A stretch of DNA of 30,764 nt from Actinomycetales bacterium UBA1416 (GCA_002304945.1 DBPQ01000030.1:50457-81220); one strand, 5' to 3'. Counted from the first letter of the stretch, positions 23,565 to 30,764 are shown. Made by a program: numbers and translations. Notes: a model not told the origin generated them from the sequence alone.

Positions 23565-25946
23565 TCATGCCAGCGTGACCTCGAAGGGCTCACCACGGTT
23601 CACGATCCGCACGCGAGCGGCGCCCGATCCGTGCGGGACGAGTACGAACGCCTCCCGGACGAACGCCGCGTGACCGTCGCCGTCGACGTCGCCGCGCACG
23701 GTGATCCGCGAGCCCGCCCGGCGCACGGTGAGCGTGGTGCGGACGCGGGCGCCACCAGCGAAGGCGAGGGTCTCGCCGTCGTCCTCCTGGAGGAACGTGG
23801 TCCACTCGCCGTCCTCGCGCGGCACGAAGAGGTGCAGCTCGATCTCGCGGGGGGCGAGACCCGCCGTCGAGGCGGGCGCCTCGGGGAGCATCGGGATGAG
23901 CGCGCCCGCCCGCGCGAAGAGTGGCAGCCGCTCGAGCGGGGCGTCGGCGGGCACCCAGCGTCCGCCGTCGAGGTACTCCCCGGTGTGCCAGTCGTACCAC
24001 CCGCCGGCGGGGAGGTAGACCTCGCGGGAGCGCACGCCCGGCCCCACCACGGGCGCGACCATCAGGTGCGGGCCGAGGAGGTACTGGTCATCGATGTCGC
24101 GGGCCTGCGGATCCCACTGGTGGTCGAACACGAGCGGCCGCTGCACCGGGGCGCCGGTCTCCGCGGCCCGCAGGAAGCAGGCGTACAGGTAGGGCAGGAG
24201 CCGGTAGCGGAGCCGGATCGCCTCACGGGCGATGCCCTCGATGGCGGGGCCGAAGGACCACGCGTACTGGTCGATCGTGCCGGCCATCGCGTGGTTGCGG
24301 AAGAACGGGGTGAGCGCCCCGTGCTGCATCCAGCGCGCCAGCAGTTCGGGGTTGCAGTCCTCCGCGAAGCCCCCGACGTCCGCGCCCACGAACGCCTGAC
24401 CCGAGATCCCGAGGCCGTTACCCATCGGGATGGACAGCCAGAGGTGGTCCCACCGGGACATGTTGTCCCCCATCCAGTTCGCGGCGTAGCGCTGGATGCC
24501 GGCGAACCCGGCGCGGGACAGCACGAAAGTCCTCGCCTCGGGCCGGGCGGCCCGCAGCCCCTCGACCGTGCCCATCGCCATCAGCAGGGCGTACTGGTTG
24601 TGGAACCTGCCGTGCGAGTACTGCCCGTGGCCGAAGCGCATGCGGTCCGGCGCGATCTCGCCGGTGGCGGGCTCGTTCATGTCGTTCCAGATGCCCGCCA
24701 ACCCGGAGGCGACGTGCCCGGCGTTGAGCTCCCCCCACCAGGCGCGCGCCTCGGGGAGGGTGAAATCCGGGAAAGCGGTGCGCCCCGGCCAGACCTGACC
24801 GATGTAGGTGTCCCCGCCCTCGGTGCGGCACAGGACCTCCCGCTCGACGGCCTGGTCGTGGACCCAGTACCCCGGGTCGTGCTTCACGCCCGGGTCCACG
24901 ATGGTGACCATGCGAAGGCCCTCGGCGCGGAGGCGGGCGAGCATGCCGGGGACGTCCGGGAACCGGTCGGTGTTCCAGGTGAAGACGCGGTAGCCGTCCA
25001 TGTGGTCGATGTCGAGCCAGAGGGCGTCGCAGGGGATGTCCCGCTCGCGGTACTCCCGGCCCAGGCCCTCGAGCGCGTCCTGGGTGTAGTCGAACCACCG
25101 GCACTGGTGGTAGCCGAGTGCCCACAGCGGGGGAACGGCCATGCGGCCGGTGAGCCACGTGTAGGCCTGAAGGATCCCGGGCATGTCCGGTCCCGCGAAG
25201 ATGTACTCGATCCACTGGCCGCCGTCGAAGCGGATGGCGATCTCGTCCGGGGCCGTGAGGTCGTAGTGGGCCCGGTACGGGTTGTCGATGAAGGAACCGG
25301 ACATCGCGCCCGTGGCCGCGCCCTGGTGGTACAGGAACGGAATCGAGACGTAGTACGGGTCGAACTCGGTGGAGGTCTCGTCCGCGCGTGGATCCCCGCT
25401 CGGCCGCCCGGCGGTGAACTCCCCGGACGCCTTCGGGTCCAGCACGTCGGTGTTCCAGAGGGTGAAGTCCCGGCCCCGCCGGTTCCCCCTTCCGGCCTTC
25501 TCCCCCAGCCCCCAGACCGGGTCGCCCGGCTGGGCGCGACGGCGCAGCACGAACTCGTCGTTGAGGGTGGCGTAGGCCAGCGATTCATCCCCCGACCGCA
25601 GGGTCTCGAGGACGGCACTCCCGTCCACCCGGTGGACGTCGATGGCGAACGGTGCCAGGCCGAGCGTCACGGTGACGGCGGCGGTCCGGAGGCGGACGAC
25701 GTCGTCGCCCCGGTCGAGTGCGAACTCGACCGGCTGCGCGAGCGGGTCCACGGCCACGGCGTGGCTGGGGGCCTCGTCGAACACCCCGCCGCGCGACATC
25801 TGGATGCGGACGACGTCCTCTCGCACGACGTCGATGCGCAGGAGCTCCCCGTACAGGTGGGCGAGCAGCCCGTGGTGGGTCTCCTCGACGGAATCGACGT
25901 GCTGGAAGTGGAGGAAGTGCCGGTCCGTGGTCGCCGAGTGCGTCAC
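23565..25946 (-). CDS. glycoside hydrolase family 31 (alpha-glucosidase/alpha-xylosidase type)
   Basis: GH31 enzymes release alpha-linked glucose or xylose with retention. The 793 residues follow the family order: an N-terminal beta domain to about 220, the catalytic barrel to about 620, then two C-terminal beta domains. The nucleophile is D422 in GIWNDMNEP, and the acid/base is D494 in WMGDNMSRWDHL. WALGYHQCRW, LWLDIDHMDGYRVFTWN and VGADVGGFAEDCNPEL are barrel signatures. A Trp-Met-Asp-Asn version of the acid/base loop is seen in bacterial alpha-glucosidases, so alpha-glucosidase is more likely than xylosidase. No signal peptide is present, suggesting a cytoplasmic enzyme acting on imported oligosaccharides. 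GTG at 25946 overlaps the stop of the upstream HAD gene (GTGA), so translation is coupled; there is no separate ribosome site. Confidence 0.93.
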   Translation of the reverse strand: MTHSATTDRHFLHFQHVDSVEETHHGLLAHLYGELLRIDVVREDVVRIQMSRGGVFDEAPSHAVAVDPLAQPVEFALDRGDDVVRLRTAAVTVTLGLAPFAIDVHRVDGSAVLETLRSGDESLAYATLNDEFVLRRRAQPGDPVWGLGEKAGRGNRRGRDFTLWNTDVLDPKASGEFTAGRPSGDPRADETSTEFDPYYVSIPFLYHQGAATGAMSGSFIDNPYRAHYDLTAPDEIAIRFDGGQWIEYIFAGPDMPGILQAYTWLTGRMAVPPLWALGYHQCRWFDYTQDALEGLGREYRERDIPCDALWLDIDHMDGYRVFTWNTDRFPDVPGMLARLRAEGLRMVTIVDPGVKHDPGYWVHDQAVEREVLCRTEGGDTYIGQVWPGRTAFPDFTLPEARAWWGELNAGHVASGLAGIWNDMNEPATGEIAPDRMRFGHGQYSHGRFHNQYALLMAMGTVEGLRAARPEARTFVLSRAGFAGIQRYAANWMGDNMSRWDHLWLSIPMGNGLGISGQAFVGADVGGFAEDCNPELLARWMQHGALTPFFRNHAMAGTIDQYAWSFGPAIEGIAREAIRLRYRLLPYLYACFLRAAETGAPVQRPLVFDHQWDPQARDIDDQYLLGPHLMVAPVVGPGVRSREVYLPAGGWYDWHTGEYLDGGRWVPADAPLERLPLFARAGALIPMLPEAPASTAGLAPREIELHLFVPREDGEWTTFLQEDDGETLAFAGGARVRTTLTVRRAGSRITVRGDVDGDGHAAFVREAFVLVPHGSGAARVRIVNRGEPFEVTLA

Positions 25947-26578
25947 CGGTGGCGCACCGGCGTCAGGCGGTGCGGCCAGTCCTCGTCCCTGACGGGCAGG
26001 CGCAGTGCGGCGCGCACCACGGCCTCGACGGGACGCTGGGCGACCCGGACCCCCACGTGGTCCCGGTTCCCCAGCCGGGGGACGAGCACGGACGGCGCGC
26101 CGGCCTGCTTCGCGGCGATGACGTCCTTGAAGATCTGGTCCCCCACCATGAGGAGCTCCTCCGGCCGGGGAGTGCGCTCCACGCCGGTGGCGGGGTCGGT
26201 CACCCAGTACCGGGCGGCGACGGCGAGCAGCATGTCGGGCGCCGGCTTGCGGTGCGAACGGCCGGTGTCGTCGTCGTCCTCCGGGCCGAGGCAGTCGAAC
26301 GGGGTGACCACCCCGGTGACCAGGTCGTCGAACAGGCGGTGCACCTCGGTCACGCGCCGGCCCGAGCAGTTGCTCACGATGAAGGTGAGGAAGCCGGCGT
26401 CGGAGAAGCTGCGGAGCCGCGCCTGGGCGTCGGCGGGCACCTCCGGGGCGTGGAAGTCGGTCACCGTGCCGTCGATGTCCACGCAGATCGCCAGCGAGTC
26501 CGGCGAGAGCTCCCGCACGTCCTCCGGCGTGATGTCCAGGAAGCTGCGAACCACGAAGTCCGGGGCGAGATATCTCAT
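25943..26578 (-). CDS. HAD phosphatase, YqeG/phosphatidylglycerophosphatase-like
   Basis: This 211-residue HAD hydrolase begins LAPDFVVRSFLDITPEDV, which recalls the YqeG / mitochondrial PGP phosphatase (GEP4) group. Motif I is D34-x-D36-G-T in CVDIDGTVTDF. Motif II is the Ser in IVSNCSGRR, motif III the Lys in HRKPAPDML, and motif IV is VGDQIFKDVIAAKQAG. It should remove a phosphate from a small or lipid substrate; which one cannot be said. ATG at 26578 follows a strong AAGGAGG, in contrast to the leaderless genes nearby. It shares a four-base overlap with the GH31 gene downstream, so a sugar-phosphate substrate is also possible. Confidence 0.82.
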   Translation of the reverse strand: MRYLAPDFVVRSFLDITPEDVRELSPDSLAICVDIDGTVTDFHAPEVPADAQARLRSFSDAGFLTFIVSNCSGRRVTEVHRLFDDLVTGVVTPFDCLGPEDDDDTGRSHRKPAPDMLLAVAARYWVTDPATGVERTPRPEELLMVGDQIFKDVIAAKQAGAPSVLVPRLGNRDHVGVRVAQRPVEAVVRAALRLPVRDEDWPHRLTPVRHR

Positions 26579-26605
26579 CGACTGCCTCCTTGCTCAGCTG
26601 GGGCC

Positions 26606-26630
26606 ACAGTACCGCTGCCGCGCGCGCGGC
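26606..26630 (-). promoter_or_regulatory. -10 candidate and GC palindrome upstream of the HAD-GH31 operon
   Basis: TACTGT on the minus strand (26606-26611) would start transcription about 20 bases before the HAD ATG, leaving room for its AAGGAGG. GCCGCGCGCGCGGC at 26617-26630 is a perfect 14-base palindrome in the spacer. It may be an operator, or the terminator stem of the gene ending at 26649. No clear -35 is visible. Confidence 0.35.
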
Positions 26631-26648
26631 GTGTGCTCCGTGGGCCGC

Positions 26649-27680
26649 TCACCGGCCGCGCGCGTGCACCTGCTCGATGATCCTCATCGCCGCCAGCGCG
26701 TCCTCCGGATCCACCGGAAGCGGGCCGCCGTGGGTGAGCGCCGCGGCCAACAGCCGGTAGAACTCGCCGTAGGCGCCGCGCTCCGGCCGCACGCACCGTG
26801 AGGCCTCCGGGGTTCCGAGGGTGCCCCACTCCTCCTCCTCGCGGATGCCGTACGCCGGGTCCGAGGGCGTCATCCCGGCATCCAGTTGCCGCTCCTGCGG
26901 GTCCATCCCCCAGGACTCGAAGGTGGCCGCCGTGCCGAGCACGCGGAAGCGCGGCGCCGGCAGCCCGGTCACGATGTTCATCGAGAGGCGCGACCGGACC
27001 CCGGAGGCGTGCAGCAGGGAGACGAACGCGTCGTCGTCGGCCTCGGCCTCTCGGGGCTCGGAGTGGCGGGCGGTCTCGCCGTACACCTCGACGGCCGGGC
27101 CGAAGAGCTGCAGCGCCTGGTCGATGAGGTGCGGCCCGAGGTCCGCCAGCAGGCCGCCGCCCTCGGCGATCGTGGCGGTGCCCTTCCATGAGCGCAGGCC
27201 GGCCGGCTTCCACGAGTCGAAGCGGGACTCGAGGAGGACCACCTCGCCCAGCGCTCCCTCGGCGAGGAGGCGGCGGACGGTCAGGAAGTCGGAGTCCCAG
27301 CGCCGGTTCTGGAAGACGGTGAGCACTCGGTTGGCCGCACGCGCCTTCGCGAGCAGGGCCTCGCCGTTGGCGACCGTGGGGACGAAGGGCTTGTCCACCA
27401 CGACGTGCAGCCCGGCGTCCAGCGCGGCGTCCGCGAGGGCCAGGTGGGTGGACGGCGGGGTCCCGATAACCACGAGGTCCAGGTCGGCCGCACCGGCGAA
27501 CAGCTCCTCGGTGGTGGGGACGACGCGCGCGGTTGGGTGGAGCTGGGTGGCGAGCGCGGCACGTTCCGGGTTGCCGGTGACGATGGCGTCGAGGGAGTAG
27601 TCCGGGTTGTCGGCGAGGAAGGGCGTGTGGAACACCTTCCCGGACATGCCGAAGCCGATCATGGCGGTGCGGATGGTCAT
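26649..27680 (-). CDS. Gfo/Idh/MocA family oxidoreductase
   Basis: This is a 343-residue NAD(P)-dependent sugar or polyol dehydrogenase type protein. The cofactor loop is IGFGMSGKVFHTPFL. The (E/D)KP lysine is K97 in VDKPFV, and the catalytic pair is D180 and H184 in ADLGPHLID. TGNPERAA ends the second strand with a small uncharged residue, leaving NAD versus NADP open. It is a clear paralogue of the gene at 14302-15330 but keeps the catalytic residues. ATG at 27680 has TAGGAT seven bases upstream and no ribosome site. The HAD-GH31 operon lies 70 bases downstream on the same strand, so a shared role in glycoside use is plausible. Confidence 0.92.
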   Translation of the reverse strand: MTIRTAMIGFGMSGKVFHTPFLADNPDYSLDAIVTGNPERAALATQLHPTARVVPTTEELFAGAADLDLVVIGTPPSTHLALADAALDAGLHVVVDKPFVPTVANGEALLAKARAANRVLTVFQNRRWDSDFLTVRRLLAEGALGEVVLLESRFDSWKPAGLRSWKGTATIAEGGGLLADLGPHLIDQALQLFGPAVEVYGETARHSEPREAEADDDAFVSLLHASGVRSRLSMNIVTGLPAPRFRVLGTAATFESWGMDPQERQLDAGMTPSDPAYGIREEEEWGTLGTPEASRCVRPERGAYGEFYRLLAAALTHGGPLPVDPEDALAAMRIIEQVHARGR

Positions 27681-27687
27681 GCGTTCG

Positions 27688-27693
27688 ATCCTA
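27688..27693 (-). promoter_or_regulatory. -10 element of a leaderless promoter for the Gfo/Idh gene
   Basis: TAGGAT on the minus strand, seven bases (CGAACGC) before ATG at 27680. Confidence 0.5.
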
Positions 27694-27724
27694 GGGTGGG
27701 TGTCGGTGCTGGGGACGCGTGCCG

Positions 27725-27730
27725 CACACT
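27725..27730 (+). promoter_or_regulatory. candidate -10 of a leaderless promoter for the M50-like gene
   Basis: CACACT, then six bases (GGGGGC), then GTG at 27737. It lacks the first T of TANNNT but matches the hexamer seen before rnz. Confidence 0.4.
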
Positions 27731-27736
27731 GGGGGC

Positions 27737-28441
27737 GTGACGGATGCCGCTGACTGGTTCGCGCTCGCGTGGGCTCACCTCCAGCCGGACGGCGCGCTCA
27801 GCGTGGATGCCACCGTGCTCGCTGCGGCCGGGCTCGCCCTCCTCGCGCTGCTCGTCCCCGCCGCGTGGCGCTGGACCCGGATCGCGGTGACGGTGGTGCA
27901 CGAGCTGGGGCACGCCGTCGTCGGGATGATGGCGGGGCGGCGCTTCACGGGGCTCGTGCTGCGGCCGGACATGTCCGGGCACACCGTGACCGTGGGGCGG
28001 ACGCGCGGGTTCGGCCTCGCCGCCTCCACGTGGGCGGGGTATCCGGCGCCGGCGCTCGTGGGTGCCGGCGTGGCACGCCTGGCACTGGAGGGCTGGGCGC
28101 CGCCGCTCCTTGCCGCTGGTGCCGTGCTGACGCTCCTGGGCCTGTCGCGGGCGCGCAGCCTCTACACGGGCGTGGTGTTGCTGGTGCTCGCGGCCGGACT
28201 CGGGGTGCTGTGGTGGTGGGGCACCGCGCAGGTGCAGGGCGCGGCGTTGTTGGGGGTGGGACTGTTCCTCCTCGGCGGCGCCTGGCGTCATCTCCTGGCG
28301 GTGGCCGCGCGGCCGGGGTGGGATTCCGACCCCGGGATCCTCGCCCGGCTCACCCACCTCCCGCGCGTGGTGTGGGTGGTGAGCCACGCCGTCGCCATCG
28401 CCGCGGCCAGCTGGTGGCTGGTGGACGGCCTGCCGTTGTGA
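27737..28441 (+). CDS. M50-like membrane zinc metallopeptidase
   Basis: This 234-residue integral membrane protein has the site-2-protease zinc motif H55-E-x-x-H59 in VVHELGHAVVG, at the end of a membrane helix. Hydrophobic segments at about 27-45, 97-115, 117-132, 140-160, 164-180 and 210-228 give roughly six helices. It resembles the M50B-like proteins of actinomycetes, which lack PDZ domains. The downstream Asp-containing motif of classical S2P (NxxPxxxLDG) is not seen; YPAPALVGAG may stand in its place. Proteolysis is therefore likely but unproven. GTG at 27737 is favoured over an upstream start at 27719 because of the -10 six bases before it. Confidence 0.78.
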   Translation: MTDAADWFALAWAHLQPDGALSVDATVLAAAGLALLALLVPAAWRWTRIAVTVVHELGHAVVGMMAGRRFTGLVLRPDMSGHTVTVGRTRGFGLAASTWAGYPAPALVGAGVARLALEGWAPPLLAAGAVLTLLGLSRARSLYTGVVLLVLAAGLGVLWWWGTAQVQGAALLGVGLFLLGGAWRHLLAVAARPGWDSDPGILARLTHLPRVVWVVSHAVAIAAASWWLVDGLPL

Positions 28442-28470
28442 GTCGAACGGTAGGACCGGGGCCGCCACAC

Positions 28471-28486
28471 TCGAACACGTGTACGA
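28471..28486. promoter_or_regulatory. LexA box (SOS operator)
   Basis: TCGAACACGTGTACGA matches the actinobacterial SOS box TCGAAC-N4-GTTCGA at 11 of 12 fixed positions. It overlaps the -10 hexamer TACGAT (28482-28487), so bound LexA would block RNA polymerase. The second gene downstream encodes an SOS-associated peptidase homologue, which supports the call. A lone half-site TCGAAC lies at 28443-28448. Confidence 0.85.
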
Positions 28487-28487
28487 T
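28482..28487 (+). promoter_or_regulatory. -10 element of the SOS-controlled leaderless promoter
   Basis: TACGAT, then six bases (GGCCTC), then ATG at 28494. It lies within the right half of the LexA box. Confidence 0.6.
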
Positions 28488-28493
28488 GGCCTC

Positions 28494-28763
28494 ATGGTGG
28501 CCGACGGCGAGGTGCCGCCCTGGTGGGCGGGGCACCAGCGGATCCTGAACGCCCGGGCGGTGCCCGCGCGGTACACGCGCTGTGAGCCCGTGCCCGTGCG
28601 CGTGCGCCTCCGGTGGGCGAACGACGGCGAAGAGGTCATCGAGACCAGCGCCACCGCGTGGACCACTCCCCTCGTGCTCGTGATGGTGGAGGACTCCCGC
28701 TCGATCACCCGCGGGGTGTGGGTACCCGCCCGGGACGTGAGCCGCATCGAGAGGGCAGACTGA
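28494..28763 (+). CDS. uncharacterised 89-residue protein, first gene of a LexA-boxed unit
   Basis: No family is recognised. The protein opens with VADGEVPPWWAGHQRILNAR. It then shows alternating strands, including EPVPVRVRLRWANDGEEVIE and PLVLVMVEDSRSITRGVWVP, and ends in ARDVSRIERAD. It is probably small, soluble and mostly beta, with no signal peptide or cysteine pair. ATG at 28494 is chosen because TACGAT stands exactly six bases before it; a GTG at 28479 would lie inside the LexA operator. Five bases separate its stop from the SRAP gene, so the two are almost certainly co-transcribed. A DNA-damage role is inferred from operator and neighbour only. Confidence 0.75.
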   Translation: MVADGEVPPWWAGHQRILNARAVPARYTRCEPVPVRVRLRWANDGEEVIETSATAWTTPLVLVMVEDSRSITRGVWVPARDVSRIERAD

Positions 28764-28768
28764 GGGCC

Positions 28769-29512
28769 ATGTGTGGACGGTATGCGAGCTTCCGCAACGA
28801 CGACGACGTGGCACGTGCCTTCCGTGTGGCCGACGTGGTGGCGCCCGGCTCCGTGCCCCCGAGCTGGAACGTGGCGCCGACTGACGACGTCCGGGTGGTG
28901 CTCGACCGCTCCCCGAAGGACGACCCCACGGCGAAGCGACGCCAGCTGCGCACCGCCCGGTGGGGCCTCGTCCCGCCCTGGGCGTCGGATCCCTCCATCG
29001 GCAGCCGGATGATCAACGCCCGCTCCGAGACCATCCTGACGAAGCCGGCCTTCCGGAACGCCGCCCGCCACCACCGCCTCATCCTCCCGGCGGAGGGCTA
29101 CTACGAGTGGCAGAAGCTGGACGCCGCCGGGAGGCGCAAGCAACCCTGGTTCCTCAGCGACCCCGACGGCGCCCCCCTCGCCTTCGCGGGGCTCTACGAG
29201 TGGCGGAAGGACCCGGACCTGCCGCCGGACGATCCCGCCGCGTGGCTGTGGACCTGCACCATCATGACCACCACCGCCTCCGATGCGCTGGGCCACGTCC
29301 ACGACCGCTCCCCCGTGATCGTGCCGGCGGACCTGCTCGACGCCTGGCTCGATCCCGCGCTCACCGACCCGGACGAGATCCGGGCCCTCCTGGCGGCCAT
29401 GCCGGAACCACGTCTCACCCCGCGGCCGGTGGGCCGAGCCGTGGGTTCGGTCCGCAACGACGGACCGCACCTCATCGACCCGGTGGAACCCGAGCGCCCC
29501 GCGGACGAGTGA
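28769..29512 (+). CDS. SOS response-associated peptidase (SRAP; YedK/HMCES)
   Basis: SRAP proteins bind abasic sites in single-stranded DNA and form a thiazolidine crosslink through Cys2, protecting the site. The product begins MCGRY, leaving C2 at the N-terminus once Met is removed. WNVAPTDDV, ARWGLVPPWA and INARSETI form the DNA-binding groove. PAEGYYEW carries the catalytic Glu, and LGHVHDRSPVIV the catalytic His. At 247 residues the length is normal. ATG at 28769 is fixed by the need for Cys2; GAGGG lies just upstream. The gene is the second of a unit with a LexA box at 28471, consistent with SOS induction. Confidence 0.95.
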   Translation: MCGRYASFRNDDDVARAFRVADVVAPGSVPPSWNVAPTDDVRVVLDRSPKDDPTAKRRQLRTARWGLVPPWASDPSIGSRMINARSETILTKPAFRNAARHHRLILPAEGYYEWQKLDAAGRRKQPWFLSDPDGAPLAFAGLYEWRKDPDLPPDDPAAWLWTCTIMTTTASDALGHVHDRSPVIVPADLLDAWLDPALTDPDEIRALLAAMPEPRLTPRPVGRAVGSVRNDGPHLIDPVEPERPADE

Positions 29513-29536
29513 CCCGTGGGCTGAGCGCCCGGCCGG

Positions 29537-30757
29537 TCAGGGTGAGACCTCGAACACCCCGCGCGCCCCGCGCTCGGCGTCCACCATCACGTGGGACACG
29601 AACGGGTAGTGCCCCGCCTCCGGGAACGCCAGTTCCACGAAGCCACCCTGCGCCGCCGCCAGGGCGAGCGTCTGCGAGCCGCCGGTGCCGCCGTCGTCGC
29701 TGCGCAGCAGGTAGGCGCCCTCCGCCCAGGTGGTGTCGAACTGGCCGCCCACCACGTGGAAGGAGGTGGGCCGGTTGGGGCCGGCGTCGAGGACCCAGAC
29801 CCGCACCCGCTCCCCCACCCGGGCCGGCAGGGGCCGGGCGTCGTACTGGTCGGCGTACCCGTTGAACACGACGAGGTCCGGCCGCTCGGCCGCCACCTTG
29901 TCCACATCCACCTCGCCGCCGTCCGCCCCGAGGTAGAACTCCGACTGCACGAGCACGTAGGAGCGGTCCACCGGCGGCAGGTCCGGTGGTTCGATGATCA
30001 ACGCCCCGAACATCCCGTTGGCGATGTGGGCGCTCATCGGCATGGTCGAGCAGTGGTACATCCAGATGCCGGCGCGCGTGGCGGTGAAGCGGTACACCAG
30101 CGACTCCCCGGGCGCGATCGTCCGCATGGGCCGGTCCGGGGCGAGGGCGCCGGCGTGGAAGTCGATCGAGTGCCCGATGGTGCCGTCGTTGACGAGCGTG
30201 ATCTCGAAGACGTCTCCCACGCGGCCGTGGAGGATCGGGCCCGGCGCGGTCCCGTTGTAGGTCCACAGGGTCTGGACGATCCCGGGTGCCACCTCCTGCT
30301 GCTGCTCCCTGACCGTCAGGGTGAGTTCGTGCACCGTGTCCTCGCCAAGGGCCGGCAGGACGGCGTCCCGGGCCACGAAGTCCGGGTCGAACTCGCCCAT
30401 GGGACGGTCGGTGGCATGGCCGGCCGGGTGGTTGTCCTCCGGGGTCGGAGCCGCAGGTGCGGCCGCCTCGCCCTCGACGTGGACCGTGAACACCATCCCC
30501 ATCTGCCGGTGCCCCACCACCGAGCACCATCCGTCGAGCTCCGTGGTGACGACGCCCGCGTCGAGGGTGGCGGACTCGCCGGGCGCCAGCCGGGCGGTCC
30601 CCATCCCTCCCGCGAGCACGAGATCGTGGACCTCGCTGTCGTCCGTGTTGACGAGGTCGATCACGAGCCGCGTCCCGGCAGGCACCGTGACCTCCGAGGG
30701 GAAGAAGCGCATGTCCCGTGCCTCCACCGCGACGGTCCGGGTGGGAGCGTCCGTCAC
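29537..30757 (-). CDS. NirK-like multicopper oxidase with N-terminal cupredoxin, possibly 5' partial
   Basis: Three cupredoxin domains are visible. The first (about 1-95) has type 1 copper ligands H44, C78, H83 and M86 (or M88). The second and third resemble copper nitrite reductase. Type 1 ligands are H196, C236, H244 and M249. Type 2 ligands are H201, H235 and H389, and the catalytic D199 and H334 are also present (SIDFHAG, YHCSTMPMSAH, SFHVVGG, VSHVMVD). The full set fits reduction of nitrite to nitric oxide, with the first domain as a possible built-in electron donor. A fused N-terminal cupredoxin is known in Hyphomicrobium NirK. The apparent GTG start at 30757 gives no signal peptide or membrane segment, and only seven bases of the window remain. 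The true N-terminus, perhaps with membrane helices, may lie outside. A laccase-like oxidase remains possible. Confidence 0.85.
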   Translation of the reverse strand: MTDAPTRTVAVEARDMRFFPSEVTVPAGTRLVIDLVNTDDSEVHDLVLAGGMGTARLAPGESATLDAGVVTTELDGWCSVVGHRQMGMVFTVHVEGEAAAPAAPTPEDNHPAGHATDRPMGEFDPDFVARDAVLPALGEDTVHELTLTVREQQQEVAPGIVQTLWTYNGTAPGPILHGRVGDVFEITLVNDGTIGHSIDFHAGALAPDRPMRTIAPGESLVYRFTATRAGIWMYHCSTMPMSAHIANGMFGALIIEPPDLPPVDRSYVLVQSEFYLGADGGEVDVDKVAAERPDLVVFNGYADQYDARPLPARVGERVRVWVLDAGPNRPTSFHVVGGQFDTTWAEGAYLLRSDDGGTGGSQTLALAAAQGGFVELAFPEAGHYPFVSHVMVDAERGARGVFEVSP

Positions 30758-30764
30758 GCCGCTC

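Noticed and set aside
23553..26801. 1082-codon open frame on the plus strand
   Set aside because: It is antisense to the GH31 and HAD genes, whose catalytic motifs are intact on the minus strand.
1..30764. CRISPR arrays, tRNA and rRNA genes, intact prophage or transposon
   Set aside because: No regularly spaced repeats, cloverleaf or rRNA sequence, integrase or transposase was seen on either strand.

Overview
The base composition is very GC-rich (roughly 70% or more by eye). GTG starts are frequent, and many genes begin directly behind a -10-like hexamer with no Shine-Dalgarno sequence. Together with a mycobacterial-type LexA box, OtsA/OtsB, an LmeA/DUF2993 protein and a two-domain-type gene content, this suggests an actinomycete, probably Micrococcales (Cellulomonas/Beutenbergia/Ruania-like). 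That taxonomic placement is inference. PflB/PflA suggests the organism can ferment. The window is chromosomal and gene-dense. No stretch above 300 bases lacks a gene; the longest gaps are 19895-20075 (181 bases, pfl promoter region) and 23137-23312 (176 bases, csp leader). I saw no tRNA, rRNA, CRISPR array or intact mobile element.

Region by region. (1) 1-973: an NmrA-type oxidoreductase gene that has lost its start and carries a +1 frameshift, possibly behind an insertion-sequence remnant. (2) 1005-4825: a lipoprotein serpin, divergent from a coupled methyltransferase/LmeA pair, followed by a zinc alcohol dehydrogenase whose first codons are missing. (3) 4853-5977: nagA. (4) 6042-14181: two very large, tightly coupled genes (1156 and 1555 codons) that match no family I can name. 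They are the best candidate here for an undescribed system. (5) 14302-15330: a Gfo/Idh/MocA-like protein lacking the family's signature lysine. (6) 15476-17685: otsA-otsB trehalose synthesis, convergent with ribonuclease Z. (7) 18719-19894: a GNAT-like acetyltransferase and an AhpD-like CxxC protein. (8) 20076-23136: pflB-pflA. (9) 23313-23516: a cold-shock protein, closed by a strong, probably bidirectional terminator. (10) 23565-26578: YqeG-like HAD phosphatase and GH31 glycosidase in one overlapping operon. (11) 26649-27680: a second Gfo/Idh/MocA protein, with the catalytic motifs intact. (12) 27737-29512: an M50-like membrane protease, then a LexA-boxed two-gene unit of an unknown 89-residue protein and an SRAP/YedK DNA-protein crosslink protein. 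(13) 29537-30757: a NirK-like copper protein with an extra N-terminal cupredoxin domain, probably continuing beyond the window edge.

Functional themes. Carbohydrate metabolism is prominent (NagA, GH31, two Gfo/Idh proteins, OtsAB). Anaerobic pyruvate cleavage (PflBA) and copper redox chemistry point to life across oxygen gradients. Stress functions are cold shock, trehalose and SOS. The giant gene pair has its own apparent promoter and stands apart from all of these. All family calls are from reading motifs; no database search was run.
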